Assembly (NCBI GenBank): GCA_013365365.1
Contig: JABVXU010000064.1
Coordinates: forward strand, 1-64,000
Length of the DNA: 64,000 bases
Source of the DNA: Cruorifilaria tuberocauda
Lineage: Eukaryota > Nematoda > Chromadorea > Rhabditida > Onchocercidae
Reading direction: 5' to 3'
Part shown: piece by piece, positions 12,225 through 26,100 of the stretch
Layout of the letters: the number at the start of each line of letters is the position of its first letter
Numbering within the stretch: position 1 is the first letter of the stretch
The notes under the pieces: model-generated
What the model was told of the DNA's origin: nothing
What the model saw: the letters and a program-made list of their open reading frames with translations, nothing else
Database searches by the model: none
Program-made: the position numbers and the translations under genes

Positions 12225-15200
12225 GTCAGTTCTTCATGATATTTTTTCTTTCTTTTTTTTTTTGAAAGTTATAATTAGCTTTAGGCTTTATGATATGAAA
12301 GAGTATTATTAAAAGATTTTTCTTCTTCTCTATTCCTTTTTAAAGAAAATCTATAATTTATAAAAAGCAATTGATGAGTCGATGAAGAAGGCTTCTTTTA
12401 CCTTTTGTTTGCTATATAACAAATAAATCTTTCAATAATTATATGGCATATATATATGTGTATATATAATTAACTGATTTATGATCTGACAATTTGTTGA
12501 TTCTTTTTTATTGTCATAGCAAACAATTTTGATAGGCTTACAAGATATATTTGTATGTAACAAAAATACATTGATTTAAGCTAATCTTTACTGTATGTAC
12601 AATTATTAGAGTAAATTGGATGAAAAAAAAGAAAAACTTTATTCATTTCAAGAAATGAGAGAAATAGAGCATTACTGTATGAAATTAACAAATATTTTTT
12701 GAAGGATAAATTATTAGAGACGTTATTCATTTCAAAAAATGAAAGAGATGGAGCAATTGATATGATTGAAGGGTGTTAATATGGTTTTGATTTAAGAAAA
12801 TTATTGTTGCTAATTGGTAGATAGCATAAACATGAAGTAAACATAGAGGAGTAATAATGTTAAATATGAATTTTTGGAATTTTAAGAGCTTTTCTTTTTT
12901 ATTTCCTAAGAATTTTTCTTTTTTCAATCTTTTCATCCGTTATATTTTCTTCATATTTGGCATATGTGTGGTATGCACATCTGGTTGAAATGATTGGAAG
13001 TATTTAGGTGCAGTGATAAAAAAAGAGGGAAATGAGATGAATAAGCCTTATTATTTTGTTAGGCTTATCAGTTCATCATCATCATCGATCACATTCATTG
13101 CTTATCAGGCTGCATCATCAATGATGGTTGACCTCCTTGAATCTATCCTGCCGCATTATATACATATATATATATTAGAGGACAACTTATATATTATTTA
13201 TCCTCGATTAAATAATAAATTTATTCTTCAAATCAAAATTGGTCAATTTATTTTTCGTTTATTAATAATAAAAATCATTAATGATAATAATTCTTTCAGT
13301 ATTTTATTTTACTCAAATTATTTCGGATTTTCTATAATATCAGAAATTACTCTGGTAAAAAATTGGAAAACATTACGAATTAAACTGTCAAATATAGCAT
13401 TAATATAAACTATGAAATATTTTTCTTAAGCATTGAAGAAAAACAGGTATTCAAAACTTCAAATTATCAAGATCTGGGATGAATTGGAATATTAAAGAAT
13501 TTGAAATTTAATTTCAATTTTTTGATAAATGTTAATGTTCGTGAAGAGTAAGTAGATTGTAGAAACTTTGAATGGAAAGGTAAAATTAGTTTTGTTATTT
13601 TTTGACTGATAATTATCGTAAGAATACACAGAATGAATGAATTTCTGATATTGTATTTATCTCATAATTATCATAAAATTTCTTTTCCCTGTATTTCATT
13701 TGATTTGAAAGTTGCACGCAGAATTAGATAACCATTTTGTTCGTTTATTCATTTCTAACTTGTTTTCATGCATACATTAATTTCATTTTGCAAAACAAAT
13801 TATTTGCATGTTGAAAATGTCTTTGTTGAAATATAATTGACGTTGATGGAATTTTGAAAGTAGATTGAAAGACTGTAAAAGTAAGTTCCCTTTTTGATTG
13901 CACTATTTCATCAGTAGAGATTGAGGTTATAAATTTTCGATTTGTTAAGAAAATTTGATTCATTGATTTGTGATTAGGATAGAAGTATGAGGTGAGATAG
14001 AAAAAATATGATATCATAGAGAATTTTTTAACTAAGTCAATTAAATTATGAATTGACAAATTCATTTCAGTTTAGAAGAGAATTTTATGAAGAAAATCTT
14101 CTGTAGTAATTATTAGAAGAGAAGAAAAATTTGTTACCTGGCATTACATTAAGTATTACTATTTGAATTCAGGAAGTTAACTTCTTAACATGCGTAATCT
14201 TTCTTGTGCAAAGGTAATATTTGATATTGATGAGATGAAGAATTAGCAATTTTTATTTCAATTAAAAAATTTTCATTTCCAAGATCATTATCTATAATAT
14301 AATTAACTAAAATTTAAATTATTATAGATCATTTTACACATTTGAAATAAATTTCATTTGATAATATATCATTGAAGCAAGAAAAATATTTGAGAAAAGA
14401 AGTCTCATTACAGTTAAACAAATAATTTTTATTATTCGTCCTTATATTTCAAATATAAAAAAATAAAAAATTATATGATGGGAGAATATTGAAATTTTTT
14501 CGAGAAGTTTTTTTTTCTGGGAGAATTTCAGTATAATTTTCATTGTTATTTTCATTGATTGAATAAGTTTAAATTTTTTGATAAAATAAATGTAAAAATA
14601 TTGATTATGTTTTCTTAAAAGAATGATAAAGCTATAATAATGGTATAATGATAATTAGGTTGCTTTAAAAAAATGTTTATATTGTTTGATATTTTTTGGA
14701 AAAAAAATGAAAATATATTTTTTATGTGATACATATATGTATGTGTATATAACAAGTAAAAGTAATTTTATCATTGTTCGTTTAAATTTCTTAACGATAG
14801 CCTTAATATATTTAGGATTATTATCTCTTTCAACATTACACATAATGTGTAGTTTGACTTTTAAAAGTTAGATACGAGCAATCATTAATTTCTCGAAGCA
14901 CAATAATCACAATGTCACCTGTTTAATCATTAATTTTAAATCTTTCTACTAATTTGATTAGTAGCAATTGATGAAGACAGCAAATGTATTTAATTTAGGT
15001 AGGATAAATATATTGTAATTAGCAATTTATATTTACGAAAATTTGTTAGCTGTAGATTAGCATATTTAAATTATTACTAATTTCAAGTAAAAGGAAGAAA
15101 ACAAGAGAGAGAGAGAGAGAAAGGGAGAGGTACTTTGTAAGTTAAAATTATTTTTGGTGGCCTTGTTGGTACCTAAGAAGACTGGTTTTAGTGGATGATA

Positions 15201-18200
15201 ATGTGATTGCATTAAACTTTACGTCTTCAAACGATTATGCATAGCATTTTGTCACTCAGAACAAAAAGAGTATCATTCAAGAAAGAGAAAGAGAGAGAGA
15301 GAGAGAGAAAAAAAAAGGCAATAAAGCCAATTTTATTTCTCATTTCCTGCCATCCTAAATTTTACATTCATTGAAAATATTTTCGGAATTGATTTCATAC
15401 AAAAGGAAATTAAAATTTTATTACGAACTCTTATGCTTAAAATCTTCACATTTGAAAAGCTCATTCTCATATTGACAAGGAAAGAAAAACAAAAAAAAAG
15501 GAATATGAATTTCCTAGAGTGCTTTATTTTCAATGAATTTTATTAAAAAGCAAAAAAAAGGAAAAATAAAAAGTGCGTTTTGTTTGAAGATAATTCCGTT
15601 GTTTATCTTATCATTAATTACGCTTTTTTTTGTTTTCATTGCTTTTTTTCCTCTCTTTTCCTTTTGTTTGGTTTTTCAACATAGTATCAAATTATCATAA
15701 ATTTCTTTTTCTTTCAGTTTTATTATTTTTCCACTATAATATACTGTAATTCCTTCGATTAGATATTGGATAATATAATTCATTAGATTATTGTAAATCA
15801 AAAGTTTAAAATTGGAAAAGTTTTTAAGAATATAATTTAATTTTTTATTTTTCCATGCTTTTGTATCCTATTTTTTCGATCACTTATTTTGTTTTTGTAG
15901 AAGATGGAATACCGGTAATAACGGAGCATCCGCTTGATGTAATTGTTGCGAAAGGTGAACCAGCAACACTAAATTGCGCAGCTAAAGGACCTGACCTACA
16001 AATTACATGGTTCAAGGATGGAGAACCGGTGATTACAAATAATGAAGAAAAGAATTCACATCGTTTGGTACTTCATACCGGTGCTTTATTTCTACTTCGA
16101 GTTAATAATGGTAAGCTTATATTGAGATTTCTATGATGTTCTTCATAAAATATCTGTTGCTATATTTGATGATTTGTTAGCTACTTTTATGTATTTTTTT
16201 GTAAAAGCACTTTGGAAATTTAGAAACATTTAATAATTTAATTGATAATTTGGAGTTAGTATGGATGATCATTTGCCTATATTTGGCATATTGTTGCAGA
16301 AATGGCTAGAATCACTAGAATCACTAAAAAATCACTAGAATAAATTGAGAAAATTCCATTGTGCTCTAACAGAATATATATTTGAATTATCTAAGTGTTA
16401 ATTTTTTAATAATAGCCACTTTTATTGAGTGCTCACTTTTGTCGACGTTTGACAGATATGTTTGATAGATGTTGGATAGATGGACTGTAGATGATGTTTG
16501 AGAGTTTAACGTGGGATATGAGAGCTATTACTTTAAATCCTTCTTTGTGTCATATTATTACCGATTTTACTATCAGAATACTATTAGAATAATATAGCTG
16601 AAAATATTTCCAGAAGTTTTATACAATAGCTTTTTCAATTGAAGAATGTACTTTTCAAGAATTAGTTCAACTGATTGCAAGTCTATTTTCAGGTAAAGGA
16701 AAAGATGCAGATTCGGGGACATATTATTGTGTTGCAAAAAATAAATACGGTGAAGTTTGGTCAAGAGAGGCATCGCTCAAGATTGCCATGCTTCGGGATG
16801 ATTTCAGGATAAGACCGAGACCAATACAGGTAGTTTGAAGAAGCGAAACATAAAAAGTTCACGAATTTTCATTAGAATTTTGCTGCAATTGTTTGCTAAA
16901 TTTAATAAATTTATTTTTTAAGTTTATAGTTATAGATTGTGTACTTAAAATTTGATTTTATCAATACCTAATTATTCGTAAAGAGTTATTATATGTATAT
17001 TTACAGGCAGTGATTGGTAACAGAGCAGTATTAGAATGTTCCCCACCACGCGGCTTTCCAGAGCCAGTTGTCTCGTGGCGTAAAGACGAACGGGATTTAC
17101 GTCCTCAAGATGAGGATGGTATCGTGCTACATCCAAGTGGTAATCTCGTCATCGAAAAGGTAACTAAAAAAATTGAAATTCCTTAATTGTTCCGCGCATA
17201 AAGTAAACACATTGCAAACTTTGAATAAATAGAAGGAAGAGAAAAATAAAATCGGGAAATTGAATAGTTAGTGAATTGCGAAGATTTAAAATTCCTGCAT
17301 AATTTTTGCGTCTTCAGGTGCAACGATCTGATGCTGGTTTTTATCAGTGCGTGGCAACAAATATGGTTGGTGAAAGAGTATCAAATCCAGCACGCTTATC
17401 TGTATATGAAAAACCTTATTTTTTGGTAGGTTTATACCAGTGATAATCATAATTATGCAATGAATTCTAAATTGCAACCAGCTGGATACCCTTTAGTTTC
17501 TTTAATAGTTTAGCATTAAAAACCGTTAAAAGTGATATTCCAAAGAATGAATGTAGACTGCTTGGATCACAGTGATGTGATGGTATGTACACATCATATT
17601 AATGACAATAACTGCTAAATATAAATTTTCTCCTGAAAGGAAGATAAAGTGAGTACGTACTTAAACGTTTTAGTAGCATGGAAAAAGAAATAGATTTAGC
17701 GCTGGTCATACAGCTTGAACTTCCATTCACATTCTAAAAGCATTCATTTTTTTCAGATCAAATTTTCCTTCATCTGATAAGCAATAGAGAACTTTTATAC
17801 CTTACACTATAAGCAATATTATATTTCAGCAAAAGCCACAAAACTTAACGGTCGAAGTGGGATCATCAGTTTTGTTCGACTGCCGTGTTTCTGGCGATCC
17901 AGTGCCTTCAATATCGTGGAAAAAAAGAAATCAGCAAATGCCTATTGGTCGAGCATATATCGCATCGGACAATCGTGGCTTGCGTATTGATAAGTAAGTA
18001 AAACTTCTATGAGAGAAGATAGTACACCTTGTTTGGTGATATTTCATCGTTATTTTCTCATCATGTTCCTTTATTCACGATATATGATATGTATGAATAC
18101 TGTGAAATTCTTTCTTTTTTGAAATTTCAAATAAGCTCTTTACGGTTATGTGTGTGTGTTTTTTTTTTCAGGGTTCAGCCAAATGACGCCGGAGAATATA

Positions 18201-21200
18201 TCTGTCAGGCAAAAAATCCAGCCGGAAGTATAGAAACATCAGCTTTACTAAGTGTACATGCTGCACCATCTTTCACAAAAACTCCTCGTGATATACTTGT
18301 TGACTCTGGTTCTACTGCAAAATTTCGATGTGAAGCAGAAGGTCAGCCGCAACCAGCGTTGTTTTGGTCAAGAGAAGGCCAACAGGTTTAATTTTTTTTT
18401 TTCATTCGTATAGAGTTAATTGAAATAATATATAGGAAATCACTATTTTCCGGTTTCAGTTTTTATTTAAAGATTTGAAAAATACTGTCGTTTTTGATTT
18501 TAGGAGGTGTTCTTTCCGGGTCACATATCTGCAGACGGAAGAATAAAGGTGACTTTTGATGGTGATCTTACCGTTGCTGATGTAAGACCTGCTGACGAAG
18601 GCAATTATGTATGTGCTGCAATGAACATAGCGGGAAGTAGTCTCACTAAAGCTGCACTGAAAGTAATGAGTAAAAGTAAGTCTTGCATAATTATGCAAAG
18701 AAAAATTTATTCCTAAATAATTTTCTGCTTGTCATATGATGATAGGTTGTGATAGCCAATGTAGTCTGGTCTGTCGAGCGGTTATGGTATTTGCAGCAAG
18801 TGAATATTTTTTAGATAAATTTAAGTTACCTACATTTTATAATTACATATACATATGCAGTTACATATATATACTTACATTTCACTCCTTTGAACGTTGC
18901 CTTTTTTAAACTTACATTCCTTATTCATGTCTATTTCATGGACTTCTTAAAATAAGATAAATTAGGACTAAACTTTCTGAAAGCTTTTGGAGTTTATAAA
19001 AATATTTATTGTAAAAATATAGGTTTTGAATTTATACACATTTCCTTTTACAAAGAGAGAATGTAGTTACAGGAGAAAATTGCAAGGATTTCATTATCAC
19101 TCACTATCTAGCAACAGACAATTCAAATATGACTTTTATTTTTGTTGATTTAAAAGACCTGCAACACGTGTCAAATTTTTTTTTTTTTGACTGAATGGAG
19201 TAGTCTATCGACTGACATCATAAATTTCATACAGCAGACCGATAAATGACTTATTTAATTGAAGAACACGTTATCATCAATTAAAAATACGATGCACATA
19301 ATAGCTAGATTGAATCTTCCTGATAATGATGTTTTTTCCAGAAAAACTTAGTGCGGAAATGGAACATTTTAAATAAGGTACTACATCATATCGTATGATA
19401 TGGAAGTTTCACTGCAGTAGATAGGAAATAGGTTTGATGTAATATTTATCGGATAACAAAAAGATTTGATATAATATTTGTTAGACGGGAGTTCTTTTGT
19501 CTCAAAGAAATGTAGCCGATTTATTCCATAACAGATAGATATCTGTAGTTTCATGTGATAAAATTATCTCTTTATCTGTCCCAATTCTTCTATCCTTAAT
19601 ATCTTTTTTCATCATTTCTATTATTAGTAGTAGTACTTAGAACAATATAAATTCGGATATCTCTAACTATGTGCTTTGTCTTCGATAACATAATTATTAG
19701 CTGTTAGCACATTGTTTACTTTTTGTTTAAAGCTAAGGACAGTCGTGTGTGTGAGAAATAATAACTATTTCAATGATCAGCATTATTATAGGGACTATTT
19801 AATAGGGCAATATTATTAACCGTGTATCAAATAAAAAACTTTGGAATTCGTTCAAATTTTCATTCGTGACAAAATCTTTAACGATTTCATTTTTCAGTTT
19901 ATCAATAGGCATTTTAATAGAAATTAAAAAAAAAAGAATTTTTTTGTACTTTATTGAAAATTTTATTGAAAAAAATAAATTAAAAAGTAAAATTTATGGA
20001 AAATTTTCAAGAACGTTTGTTCATCTAAATTTTTTCTGACAAAAAAAAAACTTTCGTATTTCGTGCATATTATTACATCTTACAACACTTTTTTCTTTAC
20101 AACAAATTTTTAATTTCTTTTTACATGAATTCTTTTGTTGATTTATTAATCGTATTAATATCACAGATGTCTGATGCCTACTTGAGTTGAATGGAATGCT
20201 GTTGGATTAGTCATTATTATCGGCTGTAAGATTACAGCTGCAATGCTCTCTATTTAATGATAATTTGAATTCCATTGTCTTTTTTTCTGTTCAGATATAA
20301 TATTCCAGTTTTTTTAATGGTCTTTTTGAAAATCTTTTAATATGCATGATAGGGATAAAACTTTTTATTATAAAAATTTTGCAAAATCCGGGAACAAATA
20401 TAGTGCTCTTTCCTTACATCTGATATGTCCTATTGAAAGTTTCGAACAAAATATATAACTTTAGAAATCTAGTTAATAGAAAAGCAAATATTTGCAATGC
20501 ATTTCTTCTACTTACTTTCGAAATATGTACGTTTGTGAAGATTGATAAATTAATGATAAGTTTTCATGCGGTTGTTCGATGGATACGAAAAAAAAGATTA
20601 ACTTTTCTTTTTCAAATATATTCTTATTTTAGTCATAATGTTCAGGGCTATTTGTCATATCAAAGTCAATGAGTTGATGTCAATATTTTGCAATATACGA
20701 CCGTTACATAAAGATTTTATTTAAAGAATCAGTAAAGACTGTTTATAAATTGTTATATGCCAATGTATCTCTCTAATCATGCCGTTATCGATAATCTCAC
20801 TGATTCCTTCCTACTACTCTCTTTGAAATGATATATTTGCTTTTGTTATAATTTAATTTTAATCCCTTGTTGACCGTTAGTGACCCGAATTTCTTCATTA
20901 TACCGAGATTGCTTTCTCCCACCATTATCAATATCGTTTATCAGTTATAAATCTCAAATTTTTTGTAAAATATTGTAGAAATCATATAGCACAAAAGAAA
21001 TTGAGAATTTAAGTTGATATTAAATTGCTCAAGTTTTTTTTTGTTTTTGAAAAATATTTTTGTGTGTAATTAATTATTACATATATAAAATTAGATTCAT
21101 TTTCATGAAGTGGAAATTTATCATAGATAAGATATATAACGGAAAATAATTTTAGTTTCTTATTCACATTGCTGCCAACGAGAAGATTATTCTAGTCATT

Positions 21201-23131
21201 TAAGCAATTGTGCTTGCGATTGTTTACTGGATAAGTAGTCAACAGACTATGAAAACTATTTCTTCCGTTTATGAATGCTACCACGGACTCTCTTTAATTA
21301 ACAAATATAGCTAATATGCGATTTATCTGAGTCATCCGTTGAAAGGGATACTTCATTAATTTATCGCTTCCTAAGATGGGTATCATTAGCTTATAGTAAT
21401 TATTCATTTAGCTATTTTTCACTCTATTATCATCCCAAGAAAAGAGCTTGAGCTGATTAGTTTTATGAAAATTCAACTTGATATGAATTCAATTATCCTT
21501 TAATTATTACTGAAAAGGAAAAGGATATAATAAATAAATATTGCAAGTAGTAAGTTGAAATTTCTGCGAGATTTCTTTAGCTTCAACATGTATCTAATCA
21601 TTCGAACAATAAAAACTCGGATGATTGTATTTGAACTTAATAATTTTAATGCTACAAATATTTCCTTCAAATATCACATTTAGATTTGCAAGATCGGAAA
21701 TACAAAGTTTGTAAAATTTCGTCGTACACTTTATCTTCATTTTAGAAAGACTTAACAAACATATAATTAAATTTTAGAGAAACTGAAGTTCCCATATTAC
21801 ACGTATACACATATCGGATACGTAAACCATAAACTTTTTAATGAAAAAATTAAACGAAAAAAGAAAAATCTGGAGTAATGATGGAAAATAGATTTAAAAA
21901 CAAGTGATAATAGGCTTACAAAAAAAATTTGAGAAAATTTGCTTCCCAAAAATGTAAACATTGAAAAACATCTTCTGGTTCATTTCATCTCACAATTGTA
22001 AAATTCCTCATAAATAGATAATTGCTCTGTAGATTCGCCAAATGTTAACATTCACATCATTGAATAGGGAGAAAAAAAAGGAAGGATTATTCAAACAACG
22101 TATACGTAAAGAGACTTGTAAGGTTTACGTTGAGAATGAGAGAAAGATAAATTAAAAAGATGGAACATAGCATAATTTAATAGTTTACAGACTATTTATT
22201 TATATAAGTAGGAATCAGTATTGGATATTGTTTTGAAGTATAACTATTGAATAGGAAATCACGTTGAGGATGAAGATTAACGAAAGTGTTGTGATTAGGA
22301 GATTAGGGGAAGAGAAAGGGCTAAAGGTCAAAGAAGCATGTAATTTATTGACTATAATAGCATCAGCGACAGCTATAATATTTCTTTCTTTTACAGCTTA
22401 ACAACACATAAAATCACCGATACTTATTTATATTCGTAATATGTAGCAGGTACAAAATTTACTACAATCACATGGTATATAGTTTCTGTGAAATTCGAGA
22501 CTATTTGAAAGGATCAAAAAATCAATTTTGCTATACCTTACTATACCGAAATGATGTTTCAGTTTACGGAACTATCTTTTATCCTACCAATAGGAGATAA
22601 TTTATGGTTTAACGCTTTTTATTTCTCATAGTGTAGAATGGTAGATTGATTGATGAGTTTTGTTTATGGGACGAAAATCAGATGATGATGATGAGCGAAT
22701 ATAGTTTTGAATTTTAGCATAATAAGCATAAATGAGCAGATAGGCATATTTAGCATTAACTGATGATGACTGAGGGAGATAATTTGCGTGTTGCCTGGCT
22801 ATTTACATGACTATAAATGAGCATTTATAACGGGTGTCAAATTACTTAACGGCGTGGTCAACGTTGACCATTTACGGTTCATTCGACGGTACCAGTAGAA
22901 GTGAATGCCTGCCATACGTTGATGGTAGCGAAACATGCGGATCATTCACTCCCATCTACATCAATTTTCTTCTTTACCGAACGCAAATTAGCGTCTTCCA
23001 CTCCGTTTCATCCGGTTATTGTTGACCCTTTCATTTGAAAAGCTATATTGTGAGAGCATCCTTCTCAACCTTTCTCTTCCTCTCTCCTCAATATCACGCA
23101 TTTCAACCGGAGAAGTAGCAGCAGTAGCAGT

Positions 23132-23163
<32 letters not shown>

Positions 23164-26100
23164 CAGTCTATACCAATATCAGTTTGACCTTGCAAGATTA
23201 TTTCACCTCACTGAATCCCTTCATTATTGCTTTGTACAGGTATCATCGGCTTCAGTGACTTCAGTGATCGTGGAAGAGGAGAGGAAGAGAGAAAAGATAA
23301 GGCATATGAGAGGAGGAGAAGGCACTGTCACATTTTTCAGCTTCCGTTTTGGAATGATTTCACTCCCTCCGTTTTCTTCTCTCTTTTTCCCGTTGGTCAT
23401 TCAGGAATTGTACTCTTTTACACTTCATTGTTTTAATTTCGGTCAGATTATAATACAGTAAAACGAGTGCCAATAGCACTGTATTTGTTGCTTTCTTTGA
23501 TCTGTCCCATTTTTACGGCTAATTATAATCATTAAAGTATCTATCATTCTTTCTTCTTCCTATCACCGTCCACTTCTTTCCTGCTATTTACAGGCAAGCA
23601 CATATACACATACATATCAGATACAGACATACACACACACACACACATACACATACACAGATACACGTATACATACACGCACGTCTACAGTAGAGGAGAA
23701 TATATTATGGGATGAGAGAGAGAGAAAAAGAAAAAGATAATGTCTCGATAGTGGTCGCTGCTACATCCTTTTGGACGCTTACGGTTGAAAAGAAGGTGTA
23801 AGAAATTGTGTAAACGTTGTCAGTTATCGTGCGCCGTATACATTTTGATTCAATTTGTTGTTGGTGAATGATAAATACTGTCTGTCATTTCTCGTCATCA
23901 TAACTTCACTTATACTCAAGACCGTAGCGGTTTATTTAGTACAATCTGCCATTTTCAGCATTCATCCCTTTCACTTCTCATACATGTTTCCGTACTTTCA
24001 TGTATAATTAAAATATTTTTAATTTATAATTTTATGCTTACAATGAGTTACTTGCAATCAATCAGACTTAAGATTGTATAGAAGTATATTCTATTGTAAT
24101 TTATAAGCTTTCATTTCATTCTCTTTTAATTTTAAAATGATCAATGAAATTTTTATTGATAATTATTTTTGGAATTATATTTTCATCATTTATATTTTTT
24201 TTTCTCTAAAATTAATTTCAATGCTAATGTCATTCATGCTTCATCTTATCTGTTACTTAGCATTAACCAAACAGTGATTCATCTTTCATTAATTTTCTTT
24301 TTTTTTTCTCGATTTCTTGCTTTTCTCAATTGTATTAGAAGGAAAGGAAAGAAATAGGAGAAAACGATAACATTGATAAAAAACTTTCATTCATAGTTGT
24401 TAGTCACAATATGTATCTTTTATAGACAAAATATTTCTCTATCGTAGCTAATAATATATTGTTGAAATCGTTGACATTTTTACAGTTTGCTAGAAAACGA
24501 AGCAAAAAAAAAAACATTTCACATTACATCCTCAATTATATTTTTAGTTTTCCTTCATCTATTAACATATATGTATTACTGTTAAACTGATTTCAATTTT
24601 TTCGGCTTGTCAACTGTAATACTTACAATATAATTCATTGGATGGTTCACAATTTTCCCCCTGGAAAATTGTGCTATAGCAATTTTTTTTTCCCCTGGCT
24701 ATTAATTGAAATCTTTCATCGTTTATTTCATTCAGTAGAAGGTTATTTCTCTGAGAAAGATTAATGGGTCGTTATCAGCAGTATTATTTTATTTTTGAGA
24801 AAAGGAGGAAAAAGCGAAAAACGGATAGGTAGAAATGGTTATTGTAATTATCATTGTTGAAGGATGAACCTAAAAAAAGTTTTTCTTTCTTTGCAAATAT
24901 TACCGCCTATCAGAAAGTTTTCATTGAATTCATCCTTTTTTTGCTTGCTTTTTCATATTTAATTTCAATGATATTATGGCTTATGATGGCTTTAACAAAC
25001 TATTTTTTTAATTTCATATTATTATATATTTTTTCATTTTTTTTCCCTTAATATAATTTATATCTTTCCATTCATTGCTTTATCATTCATTTAACTGTTC
25101 TTCTTCGCTTTTTTCAACATTTGTCTCTTTATTGGCCTTTTTTTCTTTGATTGCCAAATAGCTTAAAATCACTTTTAATTTTCCTTTTTCGAAGCTATCA
25201 AATCAATCATCCAATGTGCACAAAATTATAAAAACTTTTAGCAGTAATCTTTCTTTTTCTTATCATAAAAAATAAGTAGACATTTGCTTATTAATTTCTA
25301 TTTATTAACATCCTTAATATATTTTACCTGTTAACTTCTGGAAATAGCAAATGTTGGCATGATTAATAATAATTGCATTTCATCAACTTTCTCTCATCTT
25401 TTTTGTAGCAGGATACTTTAAAAAATAAAAGTGCTTATGTTACCAATGAAACTTTCAAAAATTAATAGACAAAATATTGAATGTGTTGGTGATGTTTTCT
25501 TCATATAGATTTCATTGAATTGTAATGTTCTATTCCACTCTTTTCTTTACATTCAGCATTTTTGCTATAAGATTTTTCAGGATATGTAATAAAATAAATC
25601 ATTTGTCAAAATGTTACATTTCAGATAAGAAATGTGTAGATGTACGGATAGCAAATAGATATAATGAATTAGCTCTAACGTACCCGTCTTTCTTATTCTA
25701 AATTTTGACCAGTTGTTTCGTTAACAGAGAGTTATAATAGCCAGATGAACAAAAGGTAGTACGGAAAGAAAGAGGTATTAACGACTAGCATCGATTTCCT
25801 CGACCTTTGCTCATCCTTTCCCATAGCATATGTTCATTATGGTTCCCAATCAGTGCACCTCAGAATATTAATCTATCATCAGTAATTTCAAGAAGTGACA
25901 TTCCAACGGATTTTTGGTTGTCTTTTGTTCATTTGATTATGATAAATTTGGCAGCTGATGAAATGTTTATGATAAGCATAATGAATATATGCTGAAATTT
26001 GATCTATCTGTTGTTGTAAGAATTTAGAAAGTCATTTTAAAGATTACAAATATGATTTTGTACATATTTTTCAAACTACAAAAAACAGATATTTCAAAAT

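Larger units (their letters stand above)
12225..15900 (+). other. sax-3 intron 1
   Basis: A 3.7 kb AT-rich intron with a GTCAGT donor and a TTTTTGTAG acceptor. A 131-codon open frame at 13013-13408 is Ile/Leu/Asn-rich with no recognisable domain and is probably chance. Two GA repeats (15104-15130 and 15281-15316) lie near the 3' end. No other structure noted. Confidence 0.75.

Noticed and set aside
13013..13408. 131-codon open frame in sax-3 intron 1
   Set aside because: Composition is AT-driven (Ile, Asn, Leu, Ser runs) with no domain or signal. It lies in an intron and looks like chance.
22834..23461. Overlapping open frames in sax-3 intron 8 as a nested gene
   Set aside because: No domain, no consistent splice chain and simple-repeat content. 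Kept only as a compositional island.
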